Of a stretch of DNA of 32,481 nt, positions 8,329-16,486 are shown piece after piece. The DNA is from an uncultured Opitutia bacterium (GTDB taxonomy: Bacteria > Verrucomicrobiota > Verrucomicrobiia > Opitutales > Opitutaceae), in NCBI GenBank assembly GCA_903925425.1, contig CAIYFD010000030.1:1-32481 (forward strand), given 5' to 3'. Every line of letters starts with the position of its first letter. Position 1 is the stretch's first letter. The notes beneath the pieces were generated by a model. That model saw only the letters and a list, made by a program, of their open reading frames with translations, was not told where the DNA came from and did not search any database. Both the position numbers and the translations under genes were made by a program.

Positions 8329-8372
8329 GCCCCGCGCAGATCGCGTCCGCGCCGCATCAACCCGGGGCCGGT

Positions 8373-8792
8373 TTACTGGTCCTTGGCTCGCCCTTTCCTC
8401 GGTAAGGGAGCCTCGGCCGCGCGGCGGGAACGCCGGTCCTGCGGGAGCGGCGTGTCCGGTCCGAGGCAAAGCCGGGCGAACCGCTCCACCCGGCGGGTGG
8501 ACACCCGGAGGCGGAACTGCCCCCTGAGCCAGCCGCTGTTGACCGGGTTCAGGAGGTAATCGCTGATCTCCTCCCGGAACTGCTGCGGGGAGGTGGCGTT
8601 GGCGAGGCCGTGGATCAGCTCGCGGTCCGCTTTGAAGTGTCCCGGCCGCAGAATCATCAGGAACGGAGCGAGCGGGACGGCGTGAGGGTACAGTCCCTTC
8701 CAAAACAAGCGGCGTTCGGCCCGTTTCCTCGCGGCGGCGTATACTTCGCCGATCGTTTCCCCCTCTCTGTCACCGAAAGGTTCCGCGCTCAT
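8373..8792 (-). CDS. Uncharacterised protein (139 aa) immediately downstream of nrdJ
   Basis: ORF starting MSAEPFGDREGETIGEVYAAARKRAERRLFWKGLYPHAVPLAPF; 10-bp gap after nrdJ stop. Confidence 0.6.
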   Translation of the reverse strand: MSAEPFGDREGETIGEVYAAARKRAERRLFWKGLYPHAVPLAPFLMILRPGHFKADRELIHGLANATSPQQFREEISDYLLNPVNSGWLRGQFRLRVSTRRVERFARLCLGPDTPLPQDRRSRRAAEAPLPRKGRAKDQ

Positions 8793-8802
8793 GGGCGCCA
8801 CC

Positions 8803-11307
8803 CTAGATGATTTCGCACGCTCCGCCAGCACAAGCCACGGTGTCCTTGAGCTTGGTTTCGTCCGTCTCCTCGCGGAGCACGACGTAGTCCACCGGCTGGT
8901 ATTTCAACCGGTTCCACCTGGCCGCGTCCTCCTCGCCGGCGACAGCTTCGCGCGGGGCCTGAGCGTAGCGCTTGTCGCCGTCGTGGCCGAGCAGCGCGAT
9001 GCCGGTGAAGCTGCCGCGGTTCTGCCAGATGAAATCAGACACGGCCTTCCACTCGTCGGCCCGCACGGTGCAGGTGTTGGACACATTGTGGTGCAGGCCG
9101 GGCGAGGGGGAGTCGGGCGCCTCGCCGTTCAGCACCCAGTGCTGCTGCACGAGGCGGACATACTGCAGGAAACGCACGGCGCTGAGGTCCTCGCGCAGGA
9201 TGGCCTGCGGCGGGGCCTCGACCGGAAAGGTGATGACATCATCGGTCTCCGGCCGGTAGACGCTGGCCTCGGTGAGGTGCGCGTTGGGGGCGCGGAAGTG
9301 CTGATAGACGGGGTCCCGCCGGCTGGCCTGCACGCGGCGGAAATAGTGTCGGGCGTGGTGCGGATGGATGCCCGAGGCGGCGTCGAGCAGCAGCGAGGCC
9401 GTGCCTTCGGGCTTCACGCACGTCACGCGGGCCGCGGGTCGGATGCCGATCGCGCCCGCGACGAGCTGGTTGACGGCGCGGCAGAGGCGGGCGCCGCGCC
9501 GGAGCACGGCGGGGTCGAGCAGGATCGCCGGGTTGTCCATGATGCCGCAGATCGAGACCCCGAGGAGGGCGTCGCGCTCGTTGAGGAAGCGCGTGACCGG
9601 CCCGAGGTAGGGCATGTCGGTGTACGCGGCCTGCAGGGTGCCGATGACGGAGGCCTGCACGCACGCGGCCAGGAAGTCGTCGGCGGAGCGGAGCGCCGAG
9701 CCGTTGATCGTGGACAGATTGCACATCTGCCAGCCCGAGAGCCGGGTGCCGGGGGACAGGTCGCCGGTGTAGCCGAGCGCGTGAAGCCGGGTGGTGTCGG
9801 CTTCGCTCAGCGGGGCCGTGAGGACCGGATGCAGCCCGATTTCACAGCAAGGGTTGCAACCGTGGTCGGGGTGGTCGGCGAAATAGAAACCGGGCTCGCC
9901 GAACTCCTGCTGGGCCTTGAAGAGCCGGCGGAAGAGGATGTCGTCGGGCAGGCTGCGCAGCAGCACGGCGGAATTGTTCGAGGCGGAGCGCTGGGGATGC
10001 GTCCCGAACCAGTTGCCGGTCTTGGCGTCCATCATCTCGGCGTCATCCGGCGAGAAGAGACAGATCGTGGCGGAGCGGCGCACGCCGCCACTGAGCACAC
10101 CGCGGGCGGTGAACATGCAGATGTCGTACACCTCGATCGGACGCAGGCGCCGGCCGGCGGCGCCGCGCAGGACGCCGTCCACTTCCTGGAGGGCCTGCTT
10201 GAGCGGCAGATGGCCGGGGGCGCGGCCGCCGGAGGTGACGAGCGGGCTGCCGCGCGGGCGGATCGCGGAGAAGTTGAATTCCACCTTGTGCCCCTCGAGG
10301 TGGCTGCGGATCAGGGTGTCGAGCGAATCGGCCCAGCCCTCGATGGTGTCTGTCACGGCATGGTGCCGCACCGGCAGGTCGATCTCGGCCGGCCGCGGCG
10401 GCAGCGCCGGCAGCAGGGCCACGTGCTCGCGCTGCACGGAAAAGCCGCAGCCGGTGCCGGCGAGGAGCAGGAAGAAGTATTCGCGGAAGAACTCGACCCG
10501 GTCCGCCGGGCTGAAGGCGCAGTTGAAGAGTCGGGCGTGGTTGCGGAGCACGGCGTCGCCCCCGAATTGCAGGGAACGCATGGACGGTAGTACGCGCTTT
10601 TCCGCCACCGCCGCGAAGGCGGCGTGCAGGAGATCGCCGATCGGCACGCCGACGACGGTCCGGGCGAGCAGGAGCCGGTCGGCCGGGTCGGCGGGCGTGG
10701 CGGCCGGGTCCCCGGTGGGCACCAGCGCCAGCCGGTCGCGGAAGTATGCGCGGTGCATCGCCTCGACGCGGCCGACCGCCTCGGGGAAGAGCTCGCGGCG
10801 ACCGAGGTCGGCCCGGAAGCGGGCGTACTTCGCGCAGGCGATGTACTCGGCCAGGCCGTTCGCCGGGTGTCGGGTCAGGCGGGCCGCCGCCTGGCGCTCG
10901 CGGTAGATGATGTAGCTGCGGGCGACCTCCCATTCGCCCTCGGCGGCGATGGCCTTCTCCACGGTGTCCTGGATCTGCTCGATCGTCGGCTCCCGGTCCG
11001 TGCGGTAAAAGAGCTCCAGCATGCGCTCCACACGCCCCGTGATGGCGAGCGCCTTGAGGAAGGTGTTCAGGTCCACGCCCCAGCGCGCGGCCGCATCGTC
11101 GCGCTGCGGGTTGGCCGCGCCCCCGGTTTGCACGTCATGGAAGGCGAGGGCGACCGCGCGCGTGACCTTCGACGGGTCCCACGCCATGCGGGAGCCGTCG
11201 CGTTTGACCACTCCGTGCGGGGCTTCCGGGCTGCCGGAGTCATGGGCGGGCGGGAGGGAGAGGCGGTGGGGCGTGCGGGTGGTGAGAAGCGGAAGCGTGG
11301 AGAGCAT
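8803..11307 (-). CDS. nrdJ: Adenosylcobalamin-dependent (class II) ribonucleoside-diphosphate reductase with N-terminal ATP-cone-like segment
   Basis: VVKRDGSRMAWDPSKVTRAVALAF; RSATICLFSPDDAEMMDAK; NLSTINGSA; CVKPEGTASLLLDAASGIHPHHARHYFRRVQ; C-terminal ACAGGACEII redox Cys pair. Confidence 0.92.
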   Translation of the reverse strand: MLSTLPLLTTRTPHRLSLPPAHDSGSPEAPHGVVKRDGSRMAWDPSKVTRAVALAFHDVQTGGAANPQRDDAAARWGVDLNTFLKALAITGRVERMLELFYRTDREPTIEQIQDTVEKAIAAEGEWEVARSYIIYRERQAAARLTRHPANGLAEYIACAKYARFRADLGRRELFPEAVGRVEAMHRAYFRDRLALVPTGDPAATPADPADRLLLARTVVGVPIGDLLHAAFAAVAEKRVLPSMRSLQFGGDAVLRNHARLFNCAFSPADRVEFFREYFFLLLAGTGCGFSVQREHVALLPALPPRPAEIDLPVRHHAVTDTIEGWADSLDTLIRSHLEGHKVEFNFSAIRPRGSPLVTSGGRAPGHLPLKQALQEVDGVLRGAAGRRLRPIEVYDICMFTARGVLSGGVRRSATICLFSPDDAEMMDAKTGNWFGTHPQRSASNNSAVLLRSLPDDILFRRLFKAQQEFGEPGFYFADHPDHGCNPCCEIGLHPVLTAPLSEADTTRLHALGYTGDLSPGTRLSGWQMCNLSTINGSALRSADDFLAACVQASVIGTLQAAYTDMPYLGPVTRFLNERDALLGVSICGIMDNPAILLDPAVLRRGARLCRAVNQLVAGAIGIRPAARVTCVKPEGTASLLLDAASGIHPHHARHYFRRVQASRRDPVYQHFRAPNAHLTEASVYRPETDDVITFPVEAPPQAILREDLSAVRFLQYVRLVQQHWVLNGEAPDSPSPGLHHNVSNTCTVRADEWKAVSDFIWQNRGSFTGIALLGHDGDKRYAQAPREAVAGEEDAARWNRLKYQPVDYVVLREETDETKLKDTVACAGGACEII

Positions 11308-11683
11308 ATTCGGAGCTGGGGGTTCGGACCCTGGGAGAGCGGGTGGCTGGCGATTGCAGGGAAAACGGCGGCGGGTCGGAGCACTCTAACAGAACGGCGC
11401 GGAATTTTTCTCCGCAGTTCTTGGCGAATCTGTCGGCCCGAGCTCCAATCAAGATCGACACCGTGTCGCAGAAGCGCGGCCGGCGGTGTTGATCCGCGTT
11501 GGGCCCCCTCTGGAAAACCGGCTTGATCGGGCGCGGATCGCACCCGGTTCCGCGGCGGCGCGGCGGGAAGCATTCATTAGCTCGCGTGTTCGACGCGCTC
11601 AGGATGCGCGCACCTGGACCCCGCGGTCGAGGTGACGCGCTCGCGCGCTTGAGTTTGCCGAACCTTGTGGCCTGACTCTTGCG

Positions 11684-12394
11684 GTGCCCCTCGATACGAC
11701 CGCGCTGCGCCAGACCGCCATCGGGGCGACGCTCCGTTCGTGCCAGCTTTTTTCCGGGCTGCCCTCGGCCGATGTCGACGCCATCGCTTCTTTTGCGCTG
11801 CTCCGCACCGTGGGGAAGGACGCGTACCTGTTCCGCGAGGGTTCGCCCTCCGAGGGCTTTTACCTCGTGCAGCAGGGTGCAATCAACGTCCACCGGGTCA
11901 GTCCGGCCGGCAAGGAGCAGGTGATTCATGTCTTCCGGCCCGGCGAGACGTTCGCGGAGGCGGCGCTGGCCGGGGACCGCGGCTACCCGGCCGATGCGCG
12001 GGCGGTGGAGTCCTCGACCGTGGTGGTTTTGCCGAAGGGGCCGTTCCTCGCGCTGCTGCGCAATCGCCCCGATCTGGCCATCCGCATGTTGGGTTCGATG
12101 AGCACCCATCTGCGGGTCGTGGTGGGCCTGGTGGACGACCTGACCCTCAAGGATGTCGAAACCCGTTTCCTCAACTGGCTGCTCAAGCATCGCCGTCCCG
12201 GCAGCGTGGCGGTCGAGCTCGGCAGGACCAAGCGCGTACTGGCCGCGGAACTGGGGACCAGCAGCGAAACCCTGTCGCGCACGTTCGCGCGCCTGCGCGA
12301 CGCCGGGCTCGTGGATATCCGCGGATCGACCGTGCGGCTGAAGGACTCCACTGGCATCGAGACGCGTTTCCGGCGCCTGCTGGGCGAAGCGTAA
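11684..12394 (+). CDS. Crp/Fnr-family transcriptional regulator, DNR/NnrR-like (no Fe-S cysteine cluster), GTG start
   Basis: cNMP-like fold LLRTVGKDAYLFREGSPSEGFYLVQQGAINVHRVSPAGKEQVIHVFRPGETFAEAAL; HTH KRVLAAELGTSSETLSRTFARLRDAGLV; only one Cys in the protein. Confidence 0.9.
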   Translation: MPLDTTALRQTAIGATLRSCQLFSGLPSADVDAIASFALLRTVGKDAYLFREGSPSEGFYLVQQGAINVHRVSPAGKEQVIHVFRPGETFAEAALAGDRGYPADARAVESSTVVVLPKGPFLALLRNRPDLAIRMLGSMSTHLRVVVGLVDDLTLKDVETRFLNWLLKHRRPGSVAVELGRTKRVLAAELGTSSETLSRTFARLRDAGLVDIRGSTVRLKDSTGIETRFRRLLGEA

Positions 12395-12423
12395 CCGAAG
12401 AAGATTTTTGCGCGACGGTAGGT

Positions 12424-12441
12424 CGCGTTATTTGTAACGCG
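12424..12441. terminator. Hairpin CGCGTTA-TTTG-TAACGCG between convergent genes (possible bidirectional terminator)
   Basis: Perfect 7-bp stem, 4-nt loop, in the convergent gap between 12394 and 12478; no strong T-tract. Confidence 0.4.
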
Positions 12442-12477
12442 CCGGGTTTGAATTTCGCGCGGCGCCGAGGCGGCGGG

Positions 12478-13971
12478 TCAGGTAACCCGTCCTGCCTCGA
12501 CTCCCATGAATCGCAGCACGTCTGCGGCGGAGTAGCTTTCGCGGCCCGGAGCAAGGAAACGCCGGGCGTCAACGATGTCCTCGCCGGCGGTGACGATCGC
12601 CGGTTCGGTCGCGCCTTCCGCCCGGGTCTGGCCGAGGCCGATGGCGGCCAGCAGGCCGTTGCAGAGGCATTTCCTTCCGACCGTTTCCGCCGGATCGCCG
12701 CCCTTGCGGATAAAATCGGCCTCCGGCTCGGCCGGACAGCGATAACCGACGGTGCCGTCTTCGCGCTGGTAGGGCTGGCGCAGGTAGCCGAGGTCGCAGG
12801 TGCGTGCCCGTTGCCCGTAAATCGCGGGATCGGCCACGGTGTCCTCAAGGCGCACGACCTTGAAGGGCATGCCGGTCGGCGAGGCACGGGAGTCCGTCAG
12901 CAAGTCCACGGTGCCGGCCGCGCTGTGGCCAAGGGCGGAGCGTTTCAGTGCGGCCGTGAGGCCGGACTCGTCGCAAAGCGCGAAGGCGGTGCCGATCTGG
13001 ACGCCGGTGGCACCGAGCGCGAGCGCGTCGCGCAGCTTCCCGGGGTGGGCGTACGATCCGGCGAGCCAGAACGGCAGGCCAAGGGCGCGAATGGCTGCGA
13101 GATCGGCGTTGTCGCGCGGGCCGTAAACCGGCTCACCCCGGGCGTTCCATTGCGCGGTCCCGCGCGGGGGCGCGTTGTGCCCGCCTGCGGCGATCCCCTC
13201 GACCACGAAGCCATCGACGCGGCCGGACGACTTGCGGGCGAGGGTCAGCGCGAGCGTGGATGACGACACGATCGCGAGGAAGCGCGGCCGGGCGAGGTTC
13301 GCGGGCGGCGGCAGAAAAGCCGCAGGGTCGAGCGTGAGTGTGTGCTCCTGGCCGGGCCCGGCTCCTTCGACGGCGAGGCGCAGGCTGACCGGCTGGCCCG
13401 CCGCGAGGCCGTCGAGCACGCCCGGGATGGCCCGGGGGATGCCCGCGCCCATGAGGACGAAATCAACCCCGGCCAGCATGGCGCCAAACAAGGAGGGGAG
13501 GGTGGGAAGCTGGATCTTCTCGAGCAGATTGATGCCGACCACACCGCCATGGCCCTCCTTGGCGAGGAACACCTCGGTGAAGTTGGCGACGATCGTGAGC
13601 TCGGCGAGTTCGCGCGTTGAGTCGAGCGCGGGCAACGGCGTGAGTCGGTGGGGTTGGCCCGGCGGACGTCCGCCCTCGATCCAATAAGAAGTGAGGATCC
13701 GGTCCGCCGCCGCGCGCAGCGGACATTGGGCGAGCGCCCGCCGCATGGCGCCATCCGCATCACCGTCCTGCAGCCGGCGGACGAGCACCGAGGCCAAGGC
13801 CGTGCCCGAGACGACGCCGAGCTGGCCGGCCTGCGAGACGGAGCGGGCGAGTTTCCAGTGGGAGACTGCGATCCCCATGCCGCCCTGGATGATCAATGGA
13901 AGGGGCAGGGGCAGTTCGGGATTTGGTCTCACGGGGGAGGATGACGCCGCGCGCGGCGTCAAAGTTGACAT
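12478..13971 (-). CDS. Nitronate monooxygenase / 2-nitropropane dioxygenase-like family protein
   Basis: LIIQGGMGIAVSHWKLARSVSQAGQLGVVSGTALA; GFVVEGIAAGGHNAPPRG; LALGATGVQIGTAFALCDESG; start at internal Met MSTLTPRA. Confidence 0.85.
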   Translation of the reverse strand: MSTLTPRAASSSPVRPNPELPLPLPLIIQGGMGIAVSHWKLARSVSQAGQLGVVSGTALASVLVRRLQDGDADGAMRRALAQCPLRAAADRILTSYWIEGGRPPGQPHRLTPLPALDSTRELAELTIVANFTEVFLAKEGHGGVVGINLLEKIQLPTLPSLFGAMLAGVDFVLMGAGIPRAIPGVLDGLAAGQPVSLRLAVEGAGPGQEHTLTLDPAAFLPPPANLARPRFLAIVSSSTLALTLARKSSGRVDGFVVEGIAAGGHNAPPRGTAQWNARGEPVYGPRDNADLAAIRALGLPFWLAGSYAHPGKLRDALALGATGVQIGTAFALCDESGLTAALKRSALGHSAAGTVDLLTDSRASPTGMPFKVVRLEDTVADPAIYGQRARTCDLGYLRQPYQREDGTVGYRCPAEPEADFIRKGGDPAETVGRKCLCNGLLAAIGLGQTRAEGATEPAIVTAGEDIVDARRFLAPGRESYSAADVLRFMGVEAGRVT

Positions 13972-14133
13972 AGGCGGCCCTCCGGTTGCGGGCAATGCCG
14001 GTGCTGGTCGCTGACGCGGGTATTCCGGCACGGAAAGAGTGTATGTCTGGTGCTTCTCGTCCACCCGGTCAGGGAGTCACCCTTGAGTCGCGGGCCGGAA
14101 ATTTCGGTCGGTACGAAAAGCGGGTGGCAATAT

Positions 14134-14436
14134 TCACTCCGGCAACCCGGGCGCGGGTAACGGAGAAACGGAGGCCGCGGCGACCGGCGCGAGTTTGGTG
14201 ATCTTCACGTGAAACTCCTCCGGGCCGCGGACGAGCGTCTCCCAGACGAACACGCCGGGAAACTCGGCGGCGAACTGGTAGTAGAGCGGGCGCGGCTCGT
14301 GGTCGTTCACGAGAATGAAATGAGATCCGATCGGGAGGTCGGCCCAGCGCTGGAAAATCAGCGGGTGTTTTGTGCGGCACGGGATCTTGCGCACGTCGAA
14401 GAGGGAGGGATCGGAGGTGGGGTCGGTGGTGTTCAT
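14134..14436 (-). CDS. DUF2249 domain protein
   Basis: FDVRKIPCRTKHPLIFQRWADLPIGSHFILVNDHEPRPLYYQFAAEFPGVFVWETLVRGPEEFHVKI. Confidence 0.88.
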   Translation of the reverse strand: MNTTDPTSDPSLFDVRKIPCRTKHPLIFQRWADLPIGSHFILVNDHEPRPLYYQFAAEFPGVFVWETLVRGPEEFHVKITKLAPVAAASVSPLPAPGLPE

Positions 14437-14458
14437 GGAGGACAAGGGCGGGGCGGCA

Positions 14459-14833
14459 TCAGGACGTGGCAGCGGCCGGCGCCGCCTTGCGGTCTTCCGA
14501 GCCGAGGGTGAGTAGCATCGAGAACGGCCCGGTTGAGGCGCGGACGGCGTGCTGATGGTTGGGCGGGAGGTGCAGCAACGTGCCCGCGGAGAGCTTTTCC
14601 CCGCGGCCGTCGAACCAGAACTCGCCGGTGCCCTCCAGCACTTGGATGACGGCGCGGCGCGTGCTCGTGTGGGTGGTGAGTTCCTGGCCTTCGGCGAAGG
14701 TAAACAGGATCACGCGCAGCTCGGGGCTGTGCAGGACGGTGCGGCTGACGATCCCCGCGGCCGACAGCTGGGTGGCCTCGGCGAGGCGGAGGGTGCCGGG
14801 CTGCTCGGCGACAAGGAGGGTGTGGTGGCTCAT
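14459..14833 (-). CDS. Cupin domain protein
   Basis: MSHHTLLVAEQPG...LTTHTSTRRAVIQVLEGTGEFWFDGRGEKLSAGTLLHLPPNHQHAVRAS; start is an internal Met of the longer ORF 14459..15796. Confidence 0.85.
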   Translation of the reverse strand: MSHHTLLVAEQPGTLRLAEATQLSAAGIVSRTVLHSPELRVILFTFAEGQELTTHTSTRRAVIQVLEGTGEFWFDGRGEKLSAGTLLHLPPNHQHAVRASTGPFSMLLTLGSEDRKAAPAAATS

Positions 14834-14889
14834 GGAGAATGATCTTGGGCGGGGGCGTGCCTGCGCGGTCTCAGCTGCGGCATTTTGGT

Positions 14890-15672
14890 TCAGGCCCGCG
14901 TCCACGTCAGCGCGATCACCGCGACGAAGAGGACGCCGAGCCCGGCCTCGATCAGGCCAATGCTCCGGGCCGTGAGCCGGGATCCGGCCGGGCCGAGCAG
15001 CCATCCGGTGCGGCCCAGCAGCAGGCCGGTCAGCACCACGGCTGCGACGGGGACCCATCCGGCACGGGCGAGCATGTAGGTGCTGAAAAAAGCCAGTCCT
15101 GCGGTCAGCACGGCCGGCGCGGGGGAGACCGCCGTCGCTTTTTGGGCGCGGACCCGGGTCCGGACGTACAGCACGGTGGGGACATGACGGGCGAGGCAGA
15201 CCGCGCCGAGGGCGAGCGCGGCGCCCGCGGAAAAACCGGCCAGACGGGCCAGCACCGCGGGGAGAAACGCGAACGCCGCGGCGCCGGCTACTTCCGCCGT
15301 GACCGAACGGCCTTGGCGCCGCAGATCTTGAAAAATAAAAACGGCGCCGAGGGCGGCGACTGGAAGCAGCCAGACCAGCCACGCCGCGCCGTTGAGGGTA
15401 ACGACGAGACCCAGCGCGGCGGCGGCGACCAGTGAGCATACCAGCAGGGCGCGGGCGGCGGGAGCAGCCTCGGGCCCGGCGCCCTCCCAACAGAGGCGCA
15501 ACGGGCGCCGCGCGAAAAAGGCGCCGAGCGTGGCCACGGCCAACGCCAGGCCGGCGCCGGACGGCGCGACCGCAAGGCCGAGGACCAGCGGCTCCAGCGC
15601 CAGCGACCAGCTGCCGTGCTCCCGGGGTCGCGCCGTGGCGATCCAGCCGGGTCTTTCGTGCTGCAGGGTCAT
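14890..15672 (-). CDS. YwiC-like family membrane protein
   Basis: [45 protein letters not shown], multi-TM; start at ATG 15672 ([10 protein letters not shown]). Confidence 0.8.
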   Translation of the reverse strand: MTLQHERPGWIATARPREHGSWSLALEPLVLGLAVAPSGAGLALAVATLGAFFARRPLRLCWEGAGPEAAPAARALLVCSLVAAAALGLVVTLNGAAWLVWLLPVAALGAVFIFQDLRRQGRSVTAEVAGAAAFAFLPAVLARLAGFSAGAALALGAVCLARHVPTVLYVRTRVRAQKATAVSPAPAVLTAGLAFFSTYMLARAGWVPVAAVVLTGLLLGRTGWLLGPAGSRLTARSIGLIEAGLGVLFVAVIALTWTRA

Positions 15673-15687
15673 GGTGTCCAAGGGTGC

Positions 15688-15693
15688 ATTGTG
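15688..15693 (-). promoter_or_regulatory. -10-like hexamer CACAAT
   Basis: Centre lies 32 bp from the centre of the box at 15716-15729. Confidence 0.5.
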
Positions 15694-15715
15694 CCCGATC
15701 CCGGTTCCGGCCGCC

Positions 15716-15729
15716 TTGACGCCGGTCAA
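15716..15729 (-). promoter_or_regulatory. FNR/DNR-type box TTGAC-N4-GTCAA
   Basis: Perfect arms; 22 bp identical to the box region at 8310-8331; upstream of the YwiC-like gene. Confidence 0.82.
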
Positions 15730-15891
15730 GCCGGGGGGCGGAGAAGGGCGGAGTGGGGGAAGGGGAGAAGGGATGAGGCTGATCCTCCTTGGTCACGCCC
15801 TCACCTCGTCGCCTTGGCTCCGTCTCGTCTGGGCTTTCCCGCAGCCGGACGGCCGCTTGCCCCGGATCCTGAAATCATCAGGACTCCCCGC

Positions 15892-16308
15892 GTGAAATCC
15901 CATCGTCAGGAACTCTGGTTCGAGGTGCCGGCCCGGCGGGCCTTCCTCAACATCACCGGCGAGGTCGAGGCGGCGGTGCGCGGGAGTGGCATCCAGGAGG
16001 GGCTGTGCCTCGTCAATGCGATGCACATCAGCGCGTCGGTGTTCATCAACGACGACGAGCGCGGGCTGCACGGGGATTTCGAGAAGTGGCTGGAAAAACT
16101 CGCGCCGGAAAAACCGCACGCGCAGTACGCCCACAACCGCGGCGAGGACAACGCCGACGCCCACCTCAAGCGCACGCTCATGGGACGCGAGGTGGTCGTG
16201 GCCGTGACCGGCGGGCATTTGGACTTTGGCCCGTGGGAGCAGATCTTTTACGGCGAGTTCGACGGCAAACGGCAAAAGCGCGTATTGATCAAAATCATCG
16301 GCGAATAG
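15892..16308 (+). CDS. YjbQ/UPF0047 family protein (secondary thiamine-phosphate synthase family)
   Basis: GTG start: [70 protein letters not shown]...[30 protein letters not shown]. Confidence 0.9.
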   Translation: MKSHRQELWFEVPARRAFLNITGEVEAAVRGSGIQEGLCLVNAMHISASVFINDDERGLHGDFEKWLEKLAPEKPHAQYAHNRGEDNADAHLKRTLMGREVVVAVTGGHLDFGPWEQIFYGEFDGKRQKRVLIKIIGE

Positions 16309-16319
16309 GTCCGGATTTT

Positions 16320-16392
16320 TTTAACCACGGACTGCACGGATCCCGAACCCTTGGTTCCCTCATCCGTGAGATCCGTGTAATCCGTGGTTAAA
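16320..16392. repeat. Intergenic inverted-repeat element, family A (TTTAACCACGGA ... TCCGTGGTTAAA)
   Basis: 12-bp perfect terminal inverted repeats; related copy at 29346-29428. Confidence 0.8.
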
Positions 16393-16486
16393 TTGGTTTG
16401 ATGGTGAAGGGAAAGGGTGCGGGCGCGCTGGATCGGCGGATTCTCCCTGACCTTGCCCTGCGGAAACCGGGCGTCCTTATTGCGGC

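Noticed and set aside
6859-8703. 614-aa minus-strand ORF
   Set aside because: Frame-shifted overlap of the second core subunit; R/P/A-rich with no domain
8791-10590. 599-aa plus-strand ORF
   Set aside because: Antisense to nrdJ, which has unambiguous motifs; no recognisable domain
11308-11683. Possible cobalamin riboswitch upstream of nrdJ
   Set aside because: No recognisable B12-box or conserved riboswitch core seen on the appropriate strand
11665-13263. 532-aa plus-strand ORF spanning the Crp gene and part of the NMO gene
   Set aside because: Different frame from the clear Crp/Fnr gene and antisense to the NMO gene; no domain
15733-15778. Purine-rich G/A run upstream of YjbQ
   Set aside because: Not a repeat or clear structure; likely compositional
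14459-15796. Single 445-aa ORF covering cupin and upstream region
   Set aside because: Only the last 124 aa are a real protein; the upstream part overlaps the YwiC-like gene in another frame
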